Assembly: GCA_018003515.1 (NCBI GenBank)
Contig: JAGNDO010000044.1
Span: 1 to 42,527 of the forward strand
Direction: 5' to 3'
DNA length: 42,527 nucleotides
Source: Caldilineaceae bacterium
Lineage (GTDB): Bacteria; Chloroflexota; Anaerolineae; Caldilineales; Caldilineaceae
In this document: in pieces, positions 1 to 7,833 of the stretch
Position numbering within the stretch: the first letter of the stretch is position 1
How the letters are laid out: every line of letters starts with the position of its first letter
Translations under genes and position numbers: made by a program
Notes under the pieces: model-generated
The model's database searches: none
What the model was told of the DNA's origin: nothing
Seen by the model: only the letters and a program-made list of their open reading frames with translations

Positions 1-1715
1 TGGCTGCCTGTGACCCGTCCGGTGAGCAGGGCGGTGCGCACAGGGGTGCCACCGGCCAAGGCCAGCCGTTCCAACAGGGCGCTGATGCCCCGGAAGTGCT
101 GTTCGGCCAGAATCTGGGTGGGGGCCAACAGGGCGGATTGATAGCCATTGGCCGCGGCCACGAACATGGCCCCGGCGGCCACCACGGTCTTGCCGCTGCC
201 CACATCGCCCTGGATCAGCCGGGCCATTGGCACGGTGCGGTCGATGTCCTGCACCACCTCGGCCAAGACACGGGCCTGAGCGCCGGTCAGTTGGAAAGGC
301 AGAGAGGCGGTGTAGCTGGCCATCATCGCCTCGTCGCTGGCCAGGGAGGGGGCCGTGGCGCTCTTGAGCTGGCGGCGACGCTCCTCCACACCCAGTTGGA
401 TCAGGAAGAATTCGTCAAAGGCCAACCGTTGGCGGGCGGCCTCCATCTTGGCCATGTTTTCGGGGAAGTGGATCTGCTGCAACGCCTCGGCCCGGCCCAT
501 CAGCCCCAATTTTGCCATCACCTGCGCCGGGACCGGGTCATCCACAAATTTGCCCCAGGTCTCCAGCGCCAGACGGGCCAGCTTGACTATCGACCCGTTG
601 GTGACCCCTTCGGTCAGGTGATAGACCGGGATGATGGCTCCCGTGGTCACCGCGTCCTGCTCGATGGGCTCGAAGCTGGGGTTATCCAGGGATTTATTGC
701 CCATAAAGAGGCTAACCTTGCCGCTGAAGCGCATGGGTCGCCCAGGATGCAATTTTTTGCGCACATAGGGACTCCACCAGGTGGCGTGCAGCGTACCCGT
801 GCCGTCCCCCAGAATGCCCTGGACCATGGTGCGGTTGCGGGCCAGCTTCTTGTCGTTCAACTCCCACAGATTGGCGATCACCGTCACCTGTTCGCCCGGT
901 TGCAGCTTGTCGATGGTGCGCAGGGTGCTGTAATCGTCATAACGATGGGGCAGATGCCAAAGCAGGTCGTTGATCGTGTAGATGCCCAGCTTGACCAGGG
1001 TCTTGGCCGTGACCTTGCCCACGCTGGGCAGGACATTGACCGGGGAGTTCAATCCCTGGGCATCCAGCGCCGCCCCATCCCGCACCGGGCGTTTGGGGGC
1101 AGACTGGCTGGTCTCTTGTTTGATCCGGGCGCGGCGGCTGGCGGCGTCCGTAGGTTCCGGCGGGACATACCCCTCTTGCAGGGATTCATAGTAATCGTAG
1201 TAGTCGTCGTTGGACCCCTTGGACTCCGGCTCCTTGGTCGTGGGCTGTTTGGCCGCTGCTTGCTTGCCCGTAGCTTGTTTGGCCTCTGCTTGTTTGGCCG
1301 TTGGCTGTTTTGACGGCTGGGTCGGCTTGGGAGCTTTGGCGGCTTTTTCAACTTTGGGCGGCTTTTCTGGGCTGGGGGGCGGGGGGGCGTCCAGAACTAC
1401 TTTCGTGACAACTTCCTGGTCTGGCGTGGTCCCTGTCACAGTGGCGGCCAGGTCGGGCAACACATCAGGATCATCCGTAGCGGCCAAAATCTTGGCGGCG
1501 ATGGCCGGCCGATCTTCTTCCGACGCATCCAGATAGGTCTGAAGCATTTCCAGGACGGCATCGATCAAGACCGCGTCCACCTGGTCTTGCTTGGCGTCAA
1601 TGGCCCAGCGCTTGCGCAGAGCCTGAATGCCGCCCGCCACTGCACGATTGCGCCATCCTTGGCGCTTTTCCAATTCAAAAATCCGTTTGAGTCGTTCAAA
1701 GACATCTTTGGCCAC
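1..1715 (-). CDS. recG: ATP-dependent DNA helicase RecG, C-terminal part missing (window edge)
   Basis: RecG is a superfamily 2 helicase that remodels stalled replication forks and branched recombination intermediates. The 571 visible residues begin with GTG at 1715. This is the only possible start nearby, because the TAA ending the upstream gene lies one codon before it in the same frame. Residues 1-105 form a charged helical N-terminus. Residues of about 107-168 are a low-complexity Pro/Lys/Ala linker with repeated AKQ motifs. Then come a helix-hairpin-helix start (LPSVGKVTAKTL, near residue 230), the OB-fold wedge domain (HLPHRYDDYS, GKVSLFMGNKSL), and the first helicase motifs: QLTGAQARVL, Walker A GDVGSGKT (about 503-510) and LAPTQILAEQHF. 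The rest of the helicase core is outside the window. The gene follows degV by 3 nt and is probably cotranscribed with it. The N-terminal extension is longer than in E. coli RecG. The identification is firm. Confidence 0.95.
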   Translation of the reverse strand, partial: MAKDVFERLKRIFELEKRQGWRNRAVAGGIQALRKRWAIDAKQDQVDAVLIDAVLEMLQTYLDASEEDRPAIAAKILAATDDPDVLPDLAATVTGTTPDQEVVTKVVLDAPPPPSPEKPPKVEKAAKAPKPTQPSKQPTAKQAEAKQATGKQAAAKQPTTKEPESKGSNDDYYDYYESLQEGYVPPEPTDAASRRARIKQETSQSAPKRPVRDGAALDAQGLNSPVNVLPSVGKVTAKTLVKLGIYTINDLLWHLPHRYDDYSTLRTIDKLQPGEQVTVIANLWELNDKKLARNRTMVQGILGDGTGTLHATWWSPYVRKKLHPGRPMRFSGKVSLFMGNKSLDNPSFEPIEQDAVTTGAIIPVYHLTEGVTNGSIVKLARLALETWGKFVDDPVPAQVMAKLGLMGRAEALQQIHFPENMAKMEAARQRLAFDEFFLIQLGVEERRRQLKSATAPSLASDEAMMASYTASLPFQLTGAQARVLAEVVQDIDRTVPMARLIQGDVGSGKTVVAAGAMFVAAANGYQSALLAPTQILAEQHFRGISALLERLALAGGTPVRTALLTGRVTGS

Positions 1716-1718
1716 GGG

Positions 1719-2579
1719 TTAGGTATTCCCTTCGTAGACGATGACACCCACTGCGTTCGGGCCAAGGTGAGCCGCCAGGCTGGGGGGATAGGTGAGGAGA
1801 TGAACCGGCAGAGTAGGCATGTGTTCCTTGATGCGGGCCACCAGTTCATCCCGGCTCTGATCATAGCAGTGTTGAAGGATGCCCATCTCTTCGATATGGG
1901 CAAACTCAACCACAAACTCATACAGCTTGTCCACCACCTCGGATCGGGCCTGCACCTTCTCCAGGGGGATCAAGTCCCCTTCCTCCACAGTCAGCATGGC
2001 CTTGATCCCCAGCATGGTCCCCAGCACGCTCTGGGAGACGCCCAAATTGGCGCTGGTTTCCAGATAGTTGAGGCTTTCGGTAAACAAGGTGACATAAAGA
2101 TGCGGCACTGCACTGTTGACCAGCCGGGCGATCTCATGCACGGAAGCGCCCTGCTCCGCAGCCTCGGCAGCCTGACGCACCAGAATGCCCAGGCCTAAAG
2201 AGGTGCTAAAGCTGTCGATCACCCGGATGGTGTTGCGCCCCATCAGCAACTCCGCGGCCTTGCGGGATTGTCCCCACATGGTGCTGAGGTGGCTGCTGGT
2301 GTGGATGGCCACGATCTGGTTGCTCTCTCGGGTCAGCCTTCGATAATAGTCCAACACATAGTTGAGATCCGGGGCCACCAGTTCGGGCATCCCCTTGAAC
2401 CCGGCAGACTGGGCTGCGCTGAACTTGGCAAAGAACTGATCCACCGGGACCGAGGCATCCTCGGTCAAAATGGTGTTTTCAATGCGGATTTGGTGGGGAA
2501 TCACCATGATGCCGTACTTTTCAATTGTATCCGAGGTCAGGTAGGCACCGCTATCGGTTATTATGCGTACTTTTGGCAT
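1719..2579 (-). CDS. DegV family fatty-acid-binding protein (FakB-like)
   Basis: This is a 286-residue DegV-family protein, the usual family length. Proteins of this fold hold a fatty acid in a buried pocket and present its carboxylate to the kinase FakA, which makes acyl phosphate for phospholipid synthesis. Family signatures are the start MPKVRIITDSGAYL, the lipid-head region HTSSHLSTMWGQSRKAA, and VIDSFSTSLGLGILVRQAAE. The ATG at 2579 begins the canonical first strand. No clear Shine-Dalgarno sequence precedes it; a perfect 12-nt palindrome lies just upstream. The fakA-like gene is immediately upstream on the same strand (75-nt gap), so substrate carrier and kinase are probably made together. 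The identification is firm at family level. The bound fatty acid cannot be read from the sequence. Confidence 0.92.
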   Translation of the reverse strand: MPKVRIITDSGAYLTSDTIEKYGIMVIPHQIRIENTILTEDASVPVDQFFAKFSAAQSAGFKGMPELVAPDLNYVLDYYRRLTRESNQIVAIHTSSHLSTMWGQSRKAAELLMGRNTIRVIDSFSTSLGLGILVRQAAEAAEQGASVHEIARLVNSAVPHLYVTLFTESLNYLETSANLGVSQSVLGTMLGIKAMLTVEEGDLIPLEKVQARSEVVDKLYEFVVEFAHIEEMGILQHCYDQSRDELVARIKEHMPTLPVHLLTYPPSLAAHLGPNAVGVIVYEGNT

Positions 2580-2588
2580 AGTTTATGG

Positions 2589-2600
2589 CATTCTAGAATG
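2589..2600. promoter_or_regulatory. Perfect palindrome CATTCTAGAATG upstream of degV
   Basis: This 12-nt perfect palindrome begins 10 nt upstream of the DegV start codon, inside the 75-nt gap after fakA. It could be an operator, and its TAGAAT part resembles a -10 box on the minus strand, but no -35 box pairs with it. A chance palindrome is possible. Confidence 0.25.
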
Positions 2601-2654
2601 ATGGTTTGAGACACGCTTGACTTTGGCGCAGAAGATTTTTGCGGTTAGATAGCT

Positions 2655-4526
2655 TTATTCGCTCGACAAAATGTAATGATAATACGGCTGACCCCCGAAA
2701 ATCAACTCTATCTCCTGGTCGGGATAGAGTTCTTCCACCTGGGCGGCAAAAGCCTGGGCGCTTTGGGCATCGATTGAGCCGCCATAGTAGATGGTGATAA
2801 ACTCGCTTTCGGCCACGGTCATGTGGGCCAGCAGATCCAAGGCCGTGGCGTCGATCTCCGCGCCCTTGGTGACCAGGACGCCATCTTGCAGACCGATGAT
2901 CTCGCCCACCCGCACAGCCAGACCGTCAAGATCCACATCCCGCACGGCCTCGGTCACCTCGCCCGTGCGGATGGGGGTCATGGCCGCGCTCATCTGTGCG
3001 CTCAACACAGTTAGATTCGAGGCGTGCAGGTTGAAGGCGATCAGGGCGGCGCTGCCCTGGGGTACCGTACGGCTGGAGACCACGGTTACCTCGCGGGGAT
3101 CGTCGCCCTGGGCCAGCAGATCCGCGGCCTGGTTGGCGGCCATGATGATGTTACGATTGTTGGGCAGGATGATGGCCCGGCGGCAAGGCAAGGCCAGCAC
3201 CGCCGCCACCAGATCCCGGGTGCTGGGGTTCATGGTCTGGCCGCCAGAGACCACACAATGGGCGCGCAAGCTGAAGAAGAGATCGTCCAACCCCGGGCCG
3301 GGTGAGACCACCACCAGCCCCACATCACCGGCTTCGGGCAGATCCTGGGCCAACTTGAAGCGGGCTGACCCTTCGAGAGACTCTGCGCTGTCCATACCGA
3401 TGTGGGCGGTGAGGGCCATGTCATCCATGTTCTCCACCACCACATCGGTCATAAAGCCCAGATTGATACCATAACTCAGAGCGATGCCGGGGTCAAAAAC
3501 ATGTACATGCACCTTGACCAGATGCTCGTTCCCATCCACCAGGGGACAGTCGCCCATGGCCTCAATATCGGCCCGAATGGCCTCCACAGACTTGTTGGGT
3601 CGTTCGATCAGGAACTGCACATCAAAGCCCCACTCGATCTTGGGCAGATCCCGGTGCCCTTTGTTGCCCGTATCGTAGGCAAGCTGCTCGGCGGCCGCGG
3701 CCAGATTTTCCCGGTGGATGGCGGCCGCCGTGGCCGCATCCTTGGCCACGGGCTGGCCGGAGATGGCCCGGTACATGCCCTCAAACAGAAAGAAAAGCCC
3801 CTTGCCGCCAGAATCCACCACCCCGGCCTTTTTGAGTACGGGCAGTTGGTCCGGGGTGCGGCGCACGGCCTCGTCGCCAGATTCCACCATGTGGGCCAAC
3901 ATGGCCCGCAGATCATCCTTGCGCTGGCCGGCCCGGTCCGCAGCCGCGCTGATCTCCCGCACCACGGTGAGGATGGTTCCCTCCACGGGCGTGGGGACGC
4001 TTTTGTAGGCCTTTTCCGTGGCCGAACGCATGGCAGCCATCAGATTTTCCTGGGTCATGTGGGGCACTTCCGACAACGCCTCGCTCATGCCCTGAAAGAT
4101 GCGCCCCAAAATCACCCCGGAATTGCCCCGAGATCCCTGATGCGCCCCATCCGCCGCCGCCTTCATCACGCTGCTGGCGCTCTGCCCGCCCCGTTTCACA
4201 ATCTCCGCCCAGGCCGAGCGCACCGTGAGCAGCATGTTGGTCCCCGTGTCCCCATCGGGCACAGGGAAGACGTTGAGCCGGTTGATCATCTCTTGATGAT
4301 GGGCCAGCCAGTCAAAGGCCGAGCGCAACAGGGTGCGCAGATCCGCCCCATCCAGTTGGTTGAGGGGCTCCTCCTGGGGATATTTTTTGGAAAAACTGAC
4401 TAGTTCCTGTCCATCCAAGACCGGGGTGGCTTCTGGGCCGGGTTCCGGGATAGGGACCGGGGCTGGGATGGGATTCTGATCGACGGGCAACTCGTCGTCG
4501 ATGGGCTCTATGGTTGATGTTGTCAT
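2655..4526 (-). CDS. fakA: DAK2-domain fatty acid kinase subunit FakA
   Basis: This is the ATP-binding subunit of fatty acid kinase (DAK2/YloV family). It phosphorylates fatty acids carried by DegV/FakB proteins, and the acyl phosphate feeds phospholipid or fatty acid synthesis. The DhaL-type nucleotide domain is clear from INRLNVFPVPDGDTGTNM (Asp cluster binding Mg-ATP) and HQGSRGNSGVILGRIFQG. The middle domain carries VVDSGGKGLFFLFEGM, and the DegV-like C-terminal domain carries VVVSPGPGLDDLFFSLRA and LPNNRNIIMAANQAADL. I chose the ATG at 4526 (623 aa) because GGTGA lies 5 nt upstream. In-frame ATGs at 4550 and 4643 lack such a site, and the outermost would run over the rpmB promoter. The N-terminal 50 residues are a Pro-rich tail before the DhaL domain. 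Divergent from rpmB; degV and recG follow on the same strand. Confidence 0.93.
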   Translation of the reverse strand: MTTSTIEPIDDELPVDQNPIPAPVPIPEPGPEATPVLDGQELVSFSKKYPQEEPLNQLDGADLRTLLRSAFDWLAHHQEMINRLNVFPVPDGDTGTNMLLTVRSAWAEIVKRGGQSASSVMKAAADGAHQGSRGNSGVILGRIFQGMSEALSEVPHMTQENLMAAMRSATEKAYKSVPTPVEGTILTVVREISAAADRAGQRKDDLRAMLAHMVESGDEAVRRTPDQLPVLKKAGVVDSGGKGLFFLFEGMYRAISGQPVAKDAATAAAIHRENLAAAAEQLAYDTGNKGHRDLPKIEWGFDVQFLIERPNKSVEAIRADIEAMGDCPLVDGNEHLVKVHVHVFDPGIALSYGINLGFMTDVVVENMDDMALTAHIGMDSAESLEGSARFKLAQDLPEAGDVGLVVVSPGPGLDDLFFSLRAHCVVSGGQTMNPSTRDLVAAVLALPCRRAIILPNNRNIIMAANQAADLLAQGDDPREVTVVSSRTVPQGSAALIAFNLHASNLTVLSAQMSAAMTPIRTGEVTEAVRDVDLDGLAVRVGEIIGLQDGVLVTKGAEIDATALDLLAHMTVAESEFITIYYGGSIDAQSAQAFAAQVEELYPDQEIELIFGGQPYYHYILSSE

Positions 4527-4608
4527 ACGGTTCACCGTTGTCTGATTCATGACGTGCTGCAAAATGAATTCTTCAGCCAAAATTATGCCTGTCCGCCCCC
4601 CAAAAGTT

Positions 4609-4637
4609 TTGACACAGCCGGGACGTCGTGATAACAT
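4609..4637 (+). promoter_or_regulatory. Sigma-70 type promoter for rpmB
   Basis: TTGACA at 4609-4614 and TAACAT at 4632-4637 are separated by 17 nt. The transcript would start near 4644, about 70 nt before rpmB. AAGGAG at 4702-4707 is the ribosome binding site. Confidence 0.8.
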
Positions 4638-4715
4638 ACGCACTTACAAACAAATACAATCGTCAGGCAGGCAGAGACACCGCTGCCTGCTTCACTGTGT
4701 TAAGGAGTTTCTATC

Positions 4716-4898
4716 ATGGCAAAGTGTCAAAAGTGTGGCAAGGGCCCCCAATTCGGCAACAATCGGCCCTGGTCCAAGAAAGCCACCCGGCGTCGCTGGG
4801 ATGTGAACATTCAGAAGGTTCAGGTCATGGAAGAGGGCAAGTCTTCTTCTCAGCGTCTGTGTACGGGCTGCATCAAGTCCCTCTACCGCACAGTCTAG
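4716..4898 (+). CDS. rpmB: 50S ribosomal protein L28
   Basis: This is a complete 60-residue L28, a structural protein of the large ribosomal subunit. It begins [16 protein letters not shown] and carries the basic stretch [15 protein letters not shown]. Two cysteine pairs (C4/C7 and C49/C52) make it the zinc-ribbon form; zinc-free paralogues lack these residues. AAGGAG lies 8 nt before the ATG. It is monocistronic: a near-consensus promoter precedes it and an intrinsic terminator follows it. This arrangement is normal for rpmB. Confidence 0.97.
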   Translation: MAKCQKCGKGPQFGNNRPWSKKATRRRWDVNIQKVQVMEEGKSSSQRLCTGCIKSLYRTV

Positions 4899-4931
4899 AC
4901 CGCATGTAGCACCCAACTGAAAAGAACAGAG

Positions 4932-4964
4932 AGCGTCGGCCTGAATCCGGGTCGGCGCTTTTTG
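4932..4964 (+). terminator. Intrinsic terminator of rpmB
   Basis: A 10-bp stem (AGCGTCGGCC paired with GGGTCGGCGCT, two G-U pairs) with a short loop is followed by TTTTT. It lies 33 nt after the rpmB stop. Confidence 0.85.
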
Positions 4965-5012
4965 CGTTCCCGGCCGGGGCTGGAAATGTGATCTTCTTGC
5001 CACGAAGACTCG

Positions 5013-5121
5013 AAACCCCACCCTAGCCCTCCCCAACCTGGGGAGGGGACAGATCGTGCGTACTAGGCCAATCGCGGCGATTTGGCTCCTCCCCCAATCT
5101 GGGGGAGGCTGGGAGGGGGTG
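5013..5121. repeat. GC-rich double-palindrome repeat, copy 1
   Basis: This is a roughly 109-bp element with complementary ends. The left end carries CCTCCCCAACCTGGGGAGG and the right end CCTCCCCCAATCTGGGGGAG, each a small hairpin; the outer parts (CCCCACCCTAGCC and GGCTGGGAGGGGGTG) pair with each other. A second copy lies at 25233-25343 with a similar centre (GGCGATTTGGCTCC here, GGCGATCTGGCTCC there). Copy 1 ends 3 nt before the rlmN stop codon on the opposite strand, so it forms the 3' end of the rlmN transcript. Possibly a small non-autonomous mobile element or REP-like repeat. Confidence 0.75.
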
Positions 5122-5124
5122 CTG

Positions 5125-6255
5125 TTACTGTACACTGTTGGCCTGCTTCTGATGCGCCTGACGAAGCTGCCCACACCCGGCATTGATCTCGATACCCCGG
5201 CGCAGGCGGATGGTGGTGGGCACGCCGCCCTCCCGCAGGATCTGCACAAAGCGCTCCGTGTCCTCCCCCGTGCTGGGCTGGAAGGGGCTGTCCGGGATAG
5301 GGTTGAGGGGGATGACGTTGACATGGCAGAGCAGGGGGCTGAGCTTGCGGGCCATCTGCGCGGCCAGTTCCGGCGTGTCGTTGATGCCCTTCATCAAGGC
5401 ATATTCAAAAGTCACCCGGCGGTGCGTCTTGTCGATGTAGCGCTGCACCGCGGCCAGCAAGGTCTCCACATTCCAGCGCCGGTTGACCGGGGCCAGTTGC
5501 GATCGCAGTTCATCGTTGGGCGCGTGCAGGCTGACGGCCAGGTTGATCTGGATGCCCTCGTCGGCCATACGGTCGATCATGGGCACCAAGCCCACGGTGC
5601 TCAGGGTGATGTGGCGTGCGCCCAGACCAAAGGCATCTTCCCCGGTCAAAAGACGCAACGCGGTCCACACATTGTCATAATTGTGCATGGGTTCGCCCAT
5701 GCCCATCAACACCACATTGGTCACCGTGCTGGGCCGCTCCACCGAGGAGGCGGGGAGCAAGCTGGGGTCGGCCAAATAGCGGGCGAAATAGAGCACCTGG
5801 GCTGTGATCTCCCCCACACTCAGGTTGCGCATCAACCCACCCTGAGCCGTGGCGCAGAAGGTGCAGCCCATGGCACACCCCACCTGGCTGCTGATGCAGA
5901 GGGTGCGCCGCTTGTCATAAAGCATCAACACCGCTTCCAAAGTCTGGCCGTCGGGGAGGGCAAAGAGCACTTTCAGGGTGTCGCCGTCCTGCGAGAGCAT
6001 TTCCGCCGTCTTGCGCAGAGGAAAGACCGTGGCCTGCTCGGTCAACCGCGCCCGCAGCTCCGTGGGCAGATTGGTCATGCTCTCGAAATCCCCGGCATAG
6101 CGCTTGTAGATCCAGTCCCACACCTGGCGGGCGCGAAACTTCGGCTGGCCCAATCCCGCCATGTACGAGACAAGCTCGGCGTAGGAGAGGTCCAACAAAG
6201 AGATACGGCGTTGTTCAGATGTGGGTACGTTTGTTTGCAGCGGTATCAGATCCAT
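5125..6255 (-). CDS. rlmN: 23S rRNA (adenine2503-C2)/tRNA methyltransferase RlmN
   Basis: This radical-SAM enzyme methylates C2 of A2503 in 23S rRNA, and A37 of some tRNAs in organisms where this is known. Its 376 residues match the family length. The radical-SAM cluster ligands are C127, C131 and C134 in GCAMGCTFC. Further signatures are [18 protein letters not shown] (SAM site), [20 protein letters not shown] and the C-terminal INAGCGQL, whose Cys361 is the expected methyl-carrying cysteine. The ATG at 6255 has no Shine-Dalgarno sequence, and a TTGACC-18-TACAAT promoter would start transcription about 3 nt before it, so the message may be leaderless. The HAD phosphatase gene lies upstream on the same strand, behind a heptamer hairpin. 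Confidence 0.97.
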   Translation of the reverse strand: MDLIPLQTNVPTSEQRRISLLDLSYAELVSYMAGLGQPKFRARQVWDWIYKRYAGDFESMTNLPTELRARLTEQATVFPLRKTAEMLSQDGDTLKVLFALPDGQTLEAVLMLYDKRRTLCISSQVGCAMGCTFCATAQGGLMRNLSVGEITAQVLYFARYLADPSLLPASSVERPSTVTNVVLMGMGEPMHNYDNVWTALRLLTGEDAFGLGARHITLSTVGLVPMIDRMADEGIQINLAVSLHAPNDELRSQLAPVNRRWNVETLLAAVQRYIDKTHRRVTFEYALMKGINDTPELAAQMARKLSPLLCHVNVIPLNPIPDSPFQPSTGEDTERFVQILREGGVPTTIRLRRGIEINAGCGQLRQAHQKQANSVQ

Positions 6256-6264
6256 AACCTATCT

Positions 6265-6294
6265 ATTGTAGCGCACCGCCGCGCGTGGGGTCAA
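6265..6294 (-). promoter_or_regulatory. Putative rlmN promoter, possibly giving a leaderless mRNA
   Basis: Read on the minus strand, TTGACC (6294-6289), 18 nt, then TACAAT (6270-6265). The predicted start near 6258 is about 3 nt before the rlmN ATG. Confidence 0.55.
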
Positions 6295-6303
6295 AACGTG
6301 GTA

Positions 6304-6415
6304 GGGGGGATTGGGGACTAGGGATTGGTGATTGGTGATTGGGGGTCAGGAAGTTAAGCCGCCCCAATCCCCCAATCCCCAATCCCCAATCACCAATCAC
6401 CAATCCCCAATCACC
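6304..6415. repeat. Heptamer inverted-repeat array A (GATTGGG/GATTGGT type)
   Basis: The left arm (6304-6346) has about six 7-nt units such as GATTGGG, GACTAGG and GATTGGT. After a 15-nt loop the right arm (6362-6415) carries the complementary units CAATCCC and CAATCAC. The right arm reaches into the HAD phosphatase gene and supplies its TGA stop (6411-6413). It lies between that gene and the rlmN promoter. Confidence 0.9.
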
Positions 6416-7202
6416 AAAGCGCCTGCAAGGCCACCAAATCCTCCACAATCAAGTCCGGCGGGGGATCGGCTTGTTCGAAGCGCTCCCGGCTGGTGACGCC
6501 GGTGAGGACGCCGGCGGTGAGGATGCCCAGTTCGACTGCGCCGACAATGTCGGTCTCGTAGCGGTCGCCGATCATGAGGGTTTGGGCCGGGGTGACGTCC
6601 AGGCGGTGCATGGCCTGGTGGAACATGGCCGGGTAGGGCTTGCCCACGATCTCCGGGGCCACGCCCGTGGCGGTCTGGAGCAGGGCCAGGATGCTGCCCG
6701 CGCCCGGGGTTTCTCCCATCTCTGTGGGGAAGGAGACATCGGCGTTGGTGCCGATGAAGCGGGCACCGTGGTTGATGGCCAGGCTGGCCGCGGCCAGTTT
6801 GGGATAGGTCAGGTACATGTCCATGCCCGCCACCACAAAATCGGCCTGCTGGGGAGATTCCGCCGCCTCAAAGCCGTGGGCGAAGAGGGCGGCGTACAGC
6901 CCCTCCTGGCCCACAATCTGCACCCGTCCGCCCTGGGGATATTGCTCCGCCAGCCAGGCCGCGGCCACCTCTGCGCTGCCCAAGAACTGATCCGGGGTGG
7001 CCGGCACGCCCATGCGGATCAGCTTGTTGGCAAACATGGCCGGGGTGCGGGTGGCGTTGTTGGTGACAAAGAGATACGACCGTCCGCTTTCCCGCAGAAA
7101 GGTCAAAATTTCGTTGACGCCGGGCAAAAGTTGGTTGCCCCGATAGATCACGCCATCCATGTCAAAGAGGACGGCCTTAATACCTGCTAGTCTACTGCTC
7201 AT
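6411..7202 (-). CDS. HAD-IIA family hydrolase (NagD/AraL-like phosphatase)
   Basis: This is a 263-residue haloacid-dehalogenase superfamily phosphatase of subfamily IIA. Motif I is VLFDMDGVIYRG (catalytic aspartates in DMD), motif II is LFVTNNATRTP, the motif III lysine is in EIVGKPYPAMF, and motif IV is LMIGDRYETDIVGAVELG. The cap between motifs II and III has the IIA length. Relatives hydrolyse small phosphoesters such as UMP, p-nitrophenyl phosphate or glycerol phosphates; the substrate here is unknown. The C-terminus ends ALW and the TGA stop lies inside a heptamer repeat, so the extreme 3' end may have been reset by the repeat. The start overlaps the end of the small membrane protein gene by 11 nt, so the two are coupled. 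Confidence 0.9.
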   Translation of the reverse strand: MSSRLAGIKAVLFDMDGVIYRGNQLLPGVNEILTFLRESGRSYLFVTNNATRTPAMFANKLIRMGVPATPDQFLGSAEVAAAWLAEQYPQGGRVQIVGQEGLYAALFAHGFEAAESPQQADFVVAGMDMYLTYPKLAAASLAINHGARFIGTNADVSFPTEMGETPGAGSILALLQTATGVAPEIVGKPYPAMFHQAMHRLDVTPAQTLMIGDRYETDIVGAVELGILTAGVLTGVTSRERFEQADPPPDLIVEDLVALQALW

Positions 7203-7416
7203 CTACATGCTCCATATCTGTTTCAACATCGATAGCCGCCGTGGCCACGGCCCAACTGACCAAAAACCACATCCCCCCGCCAATCAGCAAGGCCACGGCC
7301 ATGTTGGCCGGATGCAAGGGCACATTGCCCCGAATGATGCCCACGATCACCAAGGCCATGCCCAAAGCCGCAAAGCTCAGGCCGATTTTGACCGGTGTGT
7401 TGAGTCTATGCCACAT
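7192..7416 (-). CDS. Small two-helix membrane protein
   Basis: This is a 74-residue protein I do not recognise. It has two likely transmembrane helices (about residues 10-28 and 38-60, ALLIGGGMWFLVSWAVA), a basic start (MWHRLNTPVK) and an acidic C-terminal tail (DVETDMEHVDEQ). AAGGGGA sits a few nt before the ATG. It overlaps the HAD phosphatase start by 11 nt, which supports it being a translated gene in that operon. Its start lies 80 nt from the divergent toxin-antitoxin operon. No function can be inferred from the sequence. Confidence 0.65.
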   Translation of the reverse strand: MWHRLNTPVKIGLSFAALGMALVIVGIIRGNVPLHPANMAVALLIGGGMWFLVSWAVATAAIDVETDMEHVDEQ

Positions 7417-7425
7417 AATTTCCCC

Positions 7426-7454
7426 TTGACAATTTAATATTTGAACGGTAAAAT
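7426..7454 (+). promoter_or_regulatory. Promoter of the Phd/PIN toxin-antitoxin operon
   Basis: TTGACA (7426-7431), a 17-nt spacer, then TAAAAT (7449-7454). Transcription would start near 7461. GGAGG at 7486-7490 is the ribosome binding site for the antitoxin ATG at 7497. Confidence 0.8.
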
Positions 7455-7458
7455 GATT

Positions 7459-7475
7459 AAAACTTCGATTGTTTT
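7459..7475. promoter_or_regulatory. Inverted repeat over the start site, possible antitoxin operator
   Basis: AAAAC-N7-GTTTT spans the predicted transcription start of the toxin-antitoxin operon. Phd-type antitoxins commonly repress their own promoter through short inverted repeats. That this site is one is inference; it is short and could be chance. Confidence 0.35.
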
Positions 7476-7496
7476 GCTTGTTCCCGGAGGAACCTA

Positions 7497-7829
7497 ATGC
7501 CCAAGATCGTAACCGCTACAGACGCCAAGACCAATTTTGGTGCCATGTTGGATTGGACTGTGACCGAACAAGATCAAATCATTGTACAAAGTCACGGCCA
7601 GCCCAAGGCCGCCATCCTCAACTACGCTGCCTATACACGCTATGTTGAAATGACGGAAAAAGAACGTCGCCAACAGGCTCTCAAGGATCTGGAAGCACTG
7701 CGTGAACGCGTGCGCGCCCGCAATCAGGATCTGACTGATGAGCAGGCCGATTATCTGGCCGACAGGTTCGTACGTGATGTGGTTCAGGATATGATCGCTG
7801 AAGGCAAGATAAAGTACGAAGGCGCTTGA
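7497..7829 (+). CDS. Phd/YefM-type antitoxin
   Basis: This is a 110-residue antitoxin of a type II system. The N-terminal Phd/YefM DNA-binding and dimerisation fold is recognisable in IVTATDAKTNFGAML and QDQIIVQSHGQPKAAILNY. The C-terminal half (residues about 60-110) is charged and helical (EKERRQQALKDLEALRERV), as expected for the part that wraps the toxin. It has its own near-consensus promoter and GGAGG. The PIN toxin gene follows after 4 nt. The family call is firm from the fold signature and the pairing. Confidence 0.88.
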   Translation: MPKIVTATDAKTNFGAMLDWTVTEQDQIIVQSHGQPKAAILNYAAYTRYVEMTEKERRQQALKDLEALRERVRARNQDLTDEQADYLADRFVRDVVQDMIAEGKIKYEGA

Positions 7830-7833
7830 AACC

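Noticed and set aside
96-1313. 405-codon plus-strand open frame opposite recG
   Set aside because: The minus strand encodes clear RecG motifs over this region. The plus frame has His/Gly-rich nonsense sequence typical of antisense frames in GC-rich genes.
6304-6415. Heptamer arrays as a CRISPR or iteron origin
   Set aside because: Units are 7 nt and arranged as hairpins after genes, without spacers, DnaA boxes, or an adjacent replication initiator gene.
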